NCBI GenBank assembly: GCA_963662155.1
Contig: OY759274.1
Location: 19,363,060-19,427,059 of the forward strand
Direction of reading: 5' to 3'
Origin: Lamellibrachia columna
Lineage: Eukaryota > Annelida > Polychaeta > Sabellida > Siboglinidae
Length of the DNA: 64,000 nt
Part shown: one piece after another, positions 44,101 to 56,100 of the stretch
How the letters are laid out: every line of letters starts with the position of its first letter
Position numbering within the stretch: position 1 is the stretch's first letter
The notes under the pieces: generated by a model
Database searches by the model: none
The model's input: only the letters and a program-made list of their open reading frames with translations
What the model was told of the DNA's origin: nothing
Made by a program: the position numbers and the translations under genes

Positions 44101-47100
44101 GATGATATCGCCTTATACAAGCCCATCTTTAGGATGATTCCTGGCAGTGCACTACCGCAGAGAGTGCAAGTCTCTTCAATAGAACATCTTGATCTAGTTC
44201 AGTGACTGTAAGTGTAATGGCTACACAACTATGTAGAAACAGTGTAACAGTGAGCATGGAACACAGAGCTTTGTCTTTAACAAATTAGTTAATTTCAGAT
44301 GTCGTATAAGCAATAACTGAATAACAGTAATTTCAACACAACATATCAACAAACACATATTAAGGAACAACTAGAATGTTTTTTCAAGAATGTGGCCGTG
44401 TCTCAGGCCTAAGCTAGGCTTAGGGACACAATGAAGGAATATTACGCCCATCAGGCAAGTACCTGTAGGTAGCCAGGAGGTAGTTGCCCTCCTCAGGGTT
44501 GAAGGCGCTATAGCTGACTACGGCCGAGTTCTTCTCGACATCCAGCAGGTCGACGGGCACATCACACTGGATCAGAACATTGTCTATGGGCGCCTGCACC
44601 TCGATGCTCAGAGTGTAGCTGGCATCATCGCGGTTCAACACAAATTTGTCATTGATGTTGAAGAATGGGACAGCTGAGATACTGCTGCTGTCCTTGGCGC
44701 GGTCCTGGTAGGTCTCGCGCTCTGTCACGATGCGGTGTTGCAACTCCTCAATCTCATGTCTGTAGTAGCAGCGTTACAATCTACTATTATTATAATTATT
44801 ATAAAATGTACATGTAATTACAAGAATCATAAATATATAGTTTAAAAATATATTAAAATAACTAAATGTAGTACAAGATTAATAAATAATTTTGTAATAA
44901 TAATATATAAAATATACATTCATAAAAAGGTGTCCTCATTCGCACTTGGAGAATTCCTCAGTGGACATGACATAGAAGATGAGTTTTAGTATATTCTTGG
45001 ACTTCATCATAACTACCATTATAAACATCATCATTAAAAACGCCATAATTGTCATTCAACGTTAACTTTATTTCAATCAAAAGAGCGCACTGATAAATAG
45101 AGAGTGAACTCCCCCAATCACTGGATAGAGACAGTGAACTCCCCCATCACTGGGTGCATACAGTGAACTATCTCAATCACTGGATAGAGACAGTGACCTC
45201 CCCCAGTCACTGGGTACATACAGTGAACTATCCCAATCACTGGATAGACAGTGAACTCCCCCAGTCACTGGGTGCATACAGTGAACTATCCCAATCACTG
45301 GATAGAGACAGTGACCTCCCCCAGTCACTGGGTACATACAGTGAACTATCCCAATCACTGGATAGAGACAGTGAACTCCCCCAGTCACTGGGTGCATACA
45401 GTGAACTCCCCCAATCACTGGATAGAGACAGTGACCTCCCCCAGTCACTGGGTACATACAGTGAACTATCCCAATCACTGGATAGAGACAGTGAACTCCC
45501 CCAGTCACTGGGTGCATACAGTGAACTATCCCAATCACTGGATAGAGACAGTGAACTCCCCCAGTCCCTGGGTGCACACAGTGAACTATCCCAATCACTG
45601 GATAGAGACAGTGAACTCCCCCAGTCCCTGGGTGCATACAGTTAACTATCCCAATCACTGGATAGAGACAGTGAACTCCCCCAGTCACTGGGTGCACACA
45701 GTGAACTATCACAATCACTGGATAGAGACAGTGAACTCCCCCAGTCTCTGGGTGCACACAGTGAACTATCCCAATCACTGGATAGAGACAGTGAACTCCC
45801 CCAGTCCCTGGGTGCATACAGTTAACTATCCCAATCACTGGATAGAGACAGTGAACTCCCCCAGTCACTGGGTGCATACAGTGAACTATCCCAATCACTG
45901 GATAGAGACAGTGAACTCCCCCAGTCACTGGGTGCATACAGTGAACTCCCCCAATCACTGGATAGAGACAGTGACCTCCCCCCAGTCACTGGGTACATAC
46001 AGTGAACTATCCCAATCACTGGATAGAGACAGTGAACTCCCCCAGTCACTGGGTGCATACAGTGAACTATCCCAATCACTGGATAGAGACAGTGAACTCC
46101 CCCAGTCCCTGGGTGCACACAGTGAACTATCCCAATCACTGGATAGAGACAGTGAACTCCCCCAGTCCCTGGGTGCATACAGTTAACTATCCCAATCACT
46201 GGATAGAGACAGTGAACTCCCCCAGTCACTGGGTGCACACAGTGAACTATCCCAATCACTGGATAGAGACAGTGAACTCCCCCAGTCTCTGGGTGCACAC
46301 AGTGAACTATCCCAATCACTGGATAGAGACAGTGAACTCCCCCAGTCCCTGGGTGCATACAGTTAACTATCCCAATCACTGGATAGAGACAGTGAACTCC
46401 CCCAGTCACTGGGTGCATACAGTGAACTATCCCAATCACTGGATAGAAACAGTGAACTCCCCCAGTCACTGGGTGCATACAGTTAACTATCCCAATCCCA
46501 GACAGTGAACTCCCCCAGTCACTGGGTGCACACAGTGAACTATCCCAATCACTGGATAGAGACAGTGAACTCCCCCAGTCCCTGGGTGCATACAGTGAAC
46601 TATCCCAATCACAGGATAGAGACAGTGAACTCCCCTAGTCACTGGGTGCACACAGTTAACTATCCCAATCACTGGATAGAGACAGTGAACTCCCCCAGTC
46701 ACTGGGTGCATACAGTGAACTATCCCAATCACAGGATAGATACAGTGAACTCCCCCAGTCCCTGGGTGCACACAGTGAACTATCCCAATCACTGGATAGA
46801 GACAGTGAACTCCCCCAGTCCCTGGGTGCATACAGTGAACTATCCCAATCACTGGATAGAGACAGTGAACTCCCCCAGTCCCTGGGTGCACACAGTGAAC
46901 TATCCCAATCACTGGATAGAGACAGTGAACTCCCCCAGTCACTGGGTGCACACAGTGAACTATCCCAATCACTGGATAGAGACAGTGAACTCCCCCAGTC
47001 ACTGGGTGCATACAGTTAACTATCCCAATCACTGGATAGAGACAGTGAACTCCCCCAGTCACTGGGTGGATACATTTAACTATCCCAATCACAGGATAGA

Positions 47101-50100
47101 GACAGTGAACTCCCCCAGTCACTGGGTGCATACAGTGAACTATCCCAATCACTGGATAGAGACAGTGAACTCCCCCAGTCCATGGGTGCATACAGTGAAC
47201 TATCCCAATCACTGGATAGAGACAGTGAACTCCCCCAGTCACTGGGTGCATACAGTGAACTATCCCAATCACAGGATAGAGACAGTGAACTCCCCCAGTC
47301 ACTGGGTGCATACAGTGAACTATCCCAATCACTGGATAGAGATAGTGAACTCCCCCTGTCACTGGGTGCATACAGCGAACTCCCCAAGTCACTGGGTGCA
47401 TACAGTGACCTATCCCAATCACTGGATAGAGAGTGAACTCCCCCAGACACAGGGTACAGACCACCACCCTCATAAAACACCTAGTTCATCACCTGTATAA
47501 TTTAGCCAAGATTAAACTGAGGTTTAACTGGGCTTGAAAAACTAGATTAACTCTGGTTTTTGCTAAACCTGTCACAGTAATGCACTTGTCACCCACATCA
47601 TTGTACAAGATAACTTGTATGTGTACAGATGGCATAACCATTGTTGTTACATACTTGAGATTCATGATCTTGCTGCGAACACCGTCGTTGACATTAGTGA
47701 CCTGCTGAGACCCAGCCGTCTTGTGCTGGGGTTCCGTCGTCAACCCCACCAACCAACCTGTCACGGTGAAACGCAGCTATACGACAAGTCCAATCAACCT
47801 ATCACAGTGACACACACAGCTATGACAAGTCCAACCAACCAAGCTGTCACAGTGACCGACCGACCGACCGACCGACCGACCGACCGACCGGTCAGTCACC
47901 CACAACCACAAAGAGCACAAATAGTGTATTTAAATAAACACACATTTGTAAGTTGTTAAAGCGTTACCTGCATATGTGCTACAGATGACTTCATCATAGC
48001 CTGGAGTAGAGACCATCCCTCCTTGTATGGAAGTAACACTTTCACTGAGAGTCTAAAAACACACAGACCATGCCTCCTTGTATGGAAGTAACACTTTCAC
48101 TGGGTCTACATACACACAGACCACCCCCGCCTTGTATGGAAGTAACACTTTCACTGAGAGTCTACAAACACACAGACCAGGCCTCCTTGTATGGAAGTAA
48201 CACTTTCACTGAGAGTCTACAAACACACAGACCATGCCTCCTTGTATGGAAGTAACACTTTCACTGATTCTACAAACAGTCAAACACACAGACCAGGCCT
48301 CCTTGTATGGAAGTAACACTTTCACTGAGAGTCTACAAACACACAGACCAGGCCTCCTTGTATGGAAGTAACACTTTCACTGAGAGTTGACAAACATGTG
48401 ACACCAGCAAAATGGAAAGAAAAATCAGCTTTACTGACAAAGAACAAAGCTGCATGATTCAGCAGGACTCACAGCATTTCTCAACACTGCAATGTAACCA
48501 GAGCACAGCGTAGCCCTGCGACAAATATGTGAGGGAAGCAGACATGGGATGTTATTGCTACGGAGGTGAAATAGCGTGGCTGTGATAAGTGTATTAAGGG
48601 TGAAAAGAAGAAGATATTAAAATCAAGAAAATATGAAAGGGAAACAAGTCATGGTTTTGGGCCTATGCAGTGATACGAGTTACTAAAACATAACCATTTG
48701 CAACTACAATTAAGAATATCATACCAGTGGTTTTACTAGGAAAACCTTATTGAATCATCTTAATTTCATGGGCTGCACCACACTGTTAGATAACTATACG
48801 TCACGAGTTTCATATAACAGTGCATGTGCTTAAATGTTTGTTTTGCTTTAAACAGATATGAAGATAATGATATAACTAAATATTTACTCCAACCTTAGAG
48901 AGTGTAGAACTAGGGGCATGAAGTTGCTTAAGTACAAGAACAAAGACGGCATCTAATGAAGTAACCCTGCTGTGCATTGTAGGAGCCTACATGGGAGAAT
49001 CTGGACACGGGTTCGTCTGTCTCGTCGTAACCATAGATCTCAACGAGTCCGTCGTCTCGGCCGACAAGAAGGTCCAGGATGCCATCGCCAGTCATGTCAA
49101 AGTTGTCCATGCACAGCACACCTGGCAGGGAGACATCAGGTTATTTACACAGCACACCTGGCAGGGAGACATCAGGTTATTTACACAACACACCTGGCAG
49201 GGAGACGTCATGTTATTTACACAGCACACCTGGCAGGGAGACATCAGGTTATTTACACAACACACCTGGCAGGGAGACATCAGGTTATTTACACAGCACA
49301 CCTGGCAGGGAGACCTCAGGTTATTTACACAGCACACCTGGCAGGGAGACAGCAGCTTATTTTCACAGCACATCTGGCAGGTTATTTACACAGCACACCT
49401 GGCAGAGAGATGTTATGTTATTTACATAGCACACCTGGCAGGGAGACATCAGGTTATTTACACAGCACACCTGGCAGGTTATTTACACAGCACACCTGGC
49501 AGAGAGACGTCATGTTATTTACACAGCACAACTGGCAGGGAGACAGCAGGTTATTTACACAGCACACCTGGCAGGTTAGTTACACAGCACACCTGGCAGG
49601 TTAGTTACACAGCACACCTGGCAGAGAGACGTCATGTTATTTACACAACACACCTGTCAGGGAGACATCAGGTTATTTACAGCACATTTACAGCACACCT
49701 TGCAGGTTATTTACACAACACACCTGGCAGAGAGACAGCAGGTTATTTACACAGCACACCTGGCAGGTTATTTACACAACACACCTGGCAGGGAGACATC
49801 AGGTTATTTACACAGCACACCTGGCAGGGAGACATCAGGTTATTTACACAACACACCTGGCAGGGAGACATCAGGTTATTTACACAGCACACCTTGCAGG
49901 GAGACAGCAGGTTATTTACACAGCACACCTGGCAGGTTATTTACACAGTACACCTGGCAGAGAGACGTCATGTTATTTACACAGCACACCTGGCAGGGAG
50001 ACATCATGTTATTTATATTTATGTATATTGTCCTTAAAAAAAATAAACATAACATTTTGTGGTTGTGACTTTTGATTGCAATTTTATATAATATTGACTA

Positions 50101-53100
50101 ATATTGGACATGGACAAGCTGTAACCTTGATATATAGCGCTCACAAAAATCTATCAAAATCTTTATTGATAGGTTTATGCCAAAACACTCTTGGTCATTA
50201 TCAGTGACATTATTAATTATGTTATAAATGTTTATACCTTGTCAACTTTCAAACATATTGAGCAATTTCACAGGAGAGTAATATTTACCTGCACTCCTCC
50301 GTGAGTTGTTGATTTCCCATTTATGGGATGGAACTGATCTACAAAACAATACAACATTTATGGGATGGAACTGATCTACAAAACAATACAACATTTATGG
50401 GATGGAACTGATCTACAAAACAATACAACATTTATGGGATGGAACTGATCTACAAAACAATACAACATTTATGGGATGGAACTGATCTACAAAACAATAC
50501 AACATTTTGAAGTAAACACAAAAAGCTAAATTATTGCAATATTTTATCTCCACTTTCAAGCAAAACAAAAGTCGTGGATTTGGGGCTATGCACCCAACAG
50601 AGATAATAAAAACTCACCATGTGCAACTAAAATCAAGAATATCATGCCAGTGGTTTACTCAGTCATTTCTCTGAATGACCGAGGGCTGACAAGTTGACCA
50701 ATGTGACTGATATGTGCGTGCACAGTTCTATGAAAGTGACGTATTAAGTTCTACAAGTGACGTATTAAGGGAGGCCGGCATACACAGAACCAACGCAGTC
50801 TCAAATAAACATGTTATTTTGCCAGAAAGAGGATTAGTTTAGTAAACAATGGCCAAAATATGTTACATAAGTTGAGTTTGGCCACAAATAACATAGTCTT
50901 ATCCTACTGGCAAGTATAGGAAAAGGTGTATATGTTACGGTCAATCTACGTAATCAGTCATTTCGCATAATGACTGACATGTTTAGGCATTATGCAAAAT
51001 GATTGTTTCACTCAGGTATTTCTCAAAATAACTGAAATTTTTAGTCATTATATGAATTGAATGGAAAAAAAGGCACTATTATTACACAGTTTGACTGGTG
51101 ACCATTTCAGTCATACTGTGTAATAACAATTTGTGTACTTTTGTCATTATATTAATTGTGCATTACTGTCAGCTTTCATAATTCTTCAGACATTCACATT
51201 ACTCAACTAAATAAAAAAGTGAATAAATATTTGCTATATATTTGCAAATGGCAACATTTTGCTAATAATTTATCCCTCTCTGGGTACAAGATTCTATCCC
51301 TCCCCCTGACAGTTTGATTGACAGCTATCTCACTAGTGTTCTCTGATTTGATGGACAGGTAATGGATGGCCCAACCATTCTCCAACTGGGAATGCTAACT
51401 GCCTAACAATGGTGACTGTCTCAATTGGCTATTGTGCATTGCCTGTTCCTATAAAAAGAACACAATCAGTAGGTGTTAATCACTTGCCTCTTGGCATAGC
51501 TATCACAATTGCACAGGATAATTACAAAATACAATTTAAGGAAGAACTCTACAAAAGGTTTCAAATATGTAAAAAACATCTAATTCCCAAAGTGGAATAT
51601 TCCAATACCATAGAATAACATAAGCTTGCAGCAACTGATGAACCTTTGAAGACACGCCATGGATACTACATACTCAGCAAGTACCAATTTTTATTTGTAG
51701 TTTCTTATGCTGAACATTGTTTCTTGATTTTAAGTGTGAGAAATTTACTAGATATTTCACAATTTGAGGGGTAGATAGTAATCCATTTAATCAATGCAAA
51801 TATTCCAACCTATAATAAATGAGGTATGGGTGGAAATATAGTTGAATACCCTTCCAAATGCATCATAGGTAACATGTAATTATGCAGTAATGACATCATA
51901 CCAGAATTATGTCATAGAATTACTCCACATCCCTGGCCAGGTGAAAACCCCCACCTAAGGAATTTCTGCCACAAAATTGTTCAAGAAGCTTAATATCAGA
52001 CACATGCAATTTTGGCGGCTTGCATAAGATGATGTGGTTTCATTTTGATTTGGTAATGGTGAAATTTCACACTCTCATTCACTGATCTGCACATTGAAGC
52101 TAGAGGTAATTCCCTTCAAAGGTTTTCTCAGTCAAAAGCCCCGAGTTAATATCCTCCACAGTTGTCTTGGATACCAATTCAAGCCTTAATCCTTTCTCTG
52201 TTAAATTCTTCCTTTCTTTATGTAAGACAGGAAGTCCACAATGAAAGGGTCTTTCTTCAGTTAGCCAAGAATTGGACGAGTGAGCTCAAATGAAAGCCGT
52301 CAATATTGTCTCACAAAAAAATGTAAAAGGGAAGCTACCAAGTTTACTATAAAAGGCACATTGATAAACATCATGATTGTGAGTATATTACTATATATTA
52401 CAATACATATTTTCTTTTCACCATTTTGGGTTAGGTAGTTTATAATTAAAATTAGATAATAATAAAAATAATAAAAATTTGCGATTATGCTTCGCAGGTA
52501 TCAAATTCTTCAATGTGGTGACATCGAGAAGTTGATAAAGAAACAAAAAACAGAACAAGAGCCAATATATCATGTATGCATTGAGGACACCTATGACGTC
52601 TTCCTTATCAAAATGCAATCATCCCCCCAGTCACATTTCAAGTGGATCATTGTTTATCAGTGCCATCTCACAAAGTTCTGTATCATACGGCCTCTAACCT
52701 TGAAGCGAGCAGCAGCTGTTTCAGTCATTACGCAAAATGCCTGAGTGAAACAGTCATTTCGTGTAATGCCTAAACATGTCAGTCATTACGCGAAATGACT
52801 GATTATGCAGATTGACTGTAACATATACAAATATATGTTTATTTGGCGAGCCAATTCTGCCAGAATACTACATTCGTGACAGCAGGGGGCGGTCCGTGAA
52901 ACTAAGATGCTGTGTGTTCAACGAGGTTCTCCTAGTAAACCACTGGCATGATATTCTTAATTGTAGTTACAAATGATTATGTTTTAGTTGAACAGATAAT
53001 TCTGTCAGAGATTTACCAGTAATGGGAAGCCGGGGTCAGGGTTATCGAAATTGCCGGAGGATGGTAATTAACACGCTAGTTCAGCAGCTATGCAAAGAGG

Positions 53101-56100
53101 AAGTTGGATTTGTGGGGATTTTTTGTTGGGAGGGCTGACATGTTCATAAAGGATGGGCTTCATCTAAGTGGAAAGGGTGCAGCAGTGTTTGCAAATGAAC
53201 AGATAGAAAAATGGCTGACTGACAGAAGACAGCATGTTGTAGTAGATAGGGAGGTTTCAAACTGGAAATCAGTTTTGAGTACTACCATAAAAGAAAAGGA
53301 CTTAGGAGTAACAATAACTGCTGATGTGAAAGTTTCAGAGCAGTGTGGTATTGCAGCTTCAAAGGGTAATCAAATTCTTTGGTTGATTAGGAGAAATATA
53401 ACATAATGTACAAGGAAAAAAGCTAATTATACCTCTGTATAAAGCAATAGTTAGACCTCATTTAGAATACTGTATACAAGCCTGGAGACCATATCGTAGT
53501 AAGGATATAGATACGCTTGTATGTATACAGAGGAGAGCAACTAAAATTATTCCAGAACTGAGAGACCTTAGTTATGAATAATGACTGAAAGAATGTGGTT
53601 TAACAACCCTAGAGACAAGGAGGTTAAGAGGAGATCAAATTGAAGTTTCTAAGATATTGAATGGGTATAAAAATATCGATAGAATTTTTTTCTCACTCAA
53701 GAATGATAGTAGAATTATAGGACATTAATAAAGGATCAGTGTAGACTGGATAAGGAAGTACTCATTCTCACAGAGGACAATAAAATCTCAGGAGGGCGGG
53801 TTACACATAGATAAAAATGCTGGACTCTCGATAAGCCAATGGCTTCCTTGTTCACTTGCTTGGATGGCAATCTTGTTAAATCTTGTTAAATTTACTAAAA
53901 CTCTTACAGGTGCATAGGCCGAAAACCATGACTTTTGTTTCGCTTCTTATACAGTTCATTCACTTATAAACATTAAAATATTCCTTTCTCTGTAAATTTG
54001 CACAATATATTTTACTTGAAAGATAAAATACAGATATTTGATTTTGGTGACAGTAACTACAATCTGACTAAGTGTGTGACAGCTGGCTGAACTATGAGAC
54101 AATTAGACTCACGGACTCAATCATATTAGTCCCTTTGAACTATGAGACAATGACTCACCGACTCAGCTGTACTAGTCCCACCTTGCCATCAGACGTCCCA
54201 TACAAGACTTCATCACCACACTCTCCTAGGAAGACACAGGTCAGTACAGGATCTCTTCATACACGATTACATAATGCAGAGTAAACTAAATAATCAAATG
54301 AATATTTTGTTGTACAAGAAAATGCAAGTTGACAAAGTAATATTAGAGCAAGGAAGACAAGTAGTTTGTTGTACAAGAACATGTAAGTTGACAAAGGAAT
54401 GCTAGAGCAAGGAAGACAAGTAGTTTGTTGTACAAGAACATGTAAGTTGACAAAGGAATGCTAGAGCAAGGAAGACAAGTAGTTTGTTGTACAAGAACAT
54501 GTAAGTTGACAAAGGAATGCTAGAGCAAGGAAGACAAGTAGTTTGTTGTACAAGAACATGTAAGTTGACAAAGGAATGCTAGAGCAAGGAAGACAAGTAG
54601 TTTGTTGTACAAGAACATGTAAGTTGCCAAAGGAATGCTAGAGCAAGGAAGACAAGTAGTTTGTTGTACAAGAACATGTAAGTTGACAAAGGAATGCTAG
54701 AGCAAGGAAGGCAAGTAGTTTGTTATACAAGAACATGTAAGTTGCCAAAGGAATGCTAGAGCAAGGAAGACAAGTAGTTTGTTGTACAAGAACATGTAAG
54801 TTGCCAAAGGAATGCTAGAGCAAGGAAGACAAGTAGTTTGTTGTACAAGAACATGTAAGTTGACAAAGTAATATTAGAGCAAGGAAGACAAGTAGTTTGT
54901 TGTACAAGAACATGTAAGTTGACAAAGGAATGCTAGAGCAAGGAAGACAAGTAGTTTGTTGTACAAGAACATGTAAGTTGACAAAGGAATGCTAGAGCAA
55001 GGAAGACAAGTAGTTTGTTGTACAAGAACATGTAAGTTGACAAAGGAATGCTAGAGCAAGGAAGACAAGTAGTTTGTTGTACAAGAACATGTAAGTTGAC
55101 AAAGTAATATTAGAGCAAGGAAGACAAGTAGTTTGTTGTACAAGAACATGTAAGTTGACAAAGGAATGCTAGAGCAAGGAAGGCAAGTAGTTTGTTGTAC
55201 AAGAACATGTAAGTTGACAAAGGAATGCTAGAGCAAGGAAGACAAGTAGTTTGTTGTACAAGAACATGTAAGTTGACAAAGGAATGCTAGAGCAAGGAAG
55301 ACAAGTAGTTTGTTGTACAAGAACATGTAAGTTGACAAAGGAATGCTAGAGCAAGGAAGACAAGTAGTTTGTTGTACAAGAACATGTAAGTTGACAAAGT
55401 AATATTAGAGCAAGGAAGACAAGTAGTTTGTTGTACAAGAACATGTAAGTTGACAAAAGAATGCTAGAGCAAGGAAGACAAGTAGTTTGTTGTACAAGAA
55501 CATGTAAGTTGACAAAGGAATGCTAGAGCAAGGAAGACAAGTAGTTTGTTGTACAAGAACATGTAAGTTGACAAAGGAATGCTAGAGCAAGGAAGACAAG
55601 TAGTTTGTTGTACAAGAACATGTAAGTTGCCAAAGGAATGCTAGAGCAAGGAAGACAAGTAGTTTGTTGTACAAGAACATGTAAGTTGACAAAGGAATGC
55701 TAGAGCAAGGAAGACAAGTAGTTTGTTGTACAAGAACATGTAAGTTGACAAAGGAATGCTAGAGCAAGGAAGACAAGTAGTTTGTTGTACAAGAACATGT
55801 AAGTTGACAAAGGAATGCTAGAGCAAGGAAGACAAGTAGTTTGTTGTACAAGAACATGTAAGTTGCCAAAGGAATGCTAGAGCAAGGAAGACAAGTAGTT
55901 TGTTGTACAAGAACATGTAAGTTGACAAAGGAATGCTAGAGCAAGGAAGACAAGTAGTTTGTTGTACAAGAACATGTAAGTTGACAAAGTAATATTAGAG
56001 CAAGGAAGACAAGTAGTTTGTTGTACAAGAACATGTAAGTTGACAAAGGAATGCTAGAGCAAGGAAGACAAGTAGTTTGTTGTACAAGAACATGTAAGTT

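Larger units (their letters stand above)
50560..53945. mobile_element. Palindromic (MITE-like) element hosting the Ginger-like and CR1 insertions
   Basis: The left arm at about 50560-50655 (caaaagtcgtggatttgggg, gctatgcac, then aatatcatgccagtggttta) is found inverted on the right in two pieces. One piece is at about 52910-52985 and the other at 53905-53945, and they are separated by the CR1-like relic. The arms therefore formed a long terminal inverted repeat before the insertions. Boundaries are approximate and no target duplication was established. Confidence 0.55.

Noticed and set aside
45153..47500. Several 200-330-codon frames on both strands
   Set aside because: The 60-bp period keeps frames open on both strands; there is no sign of a protein-coding gene.
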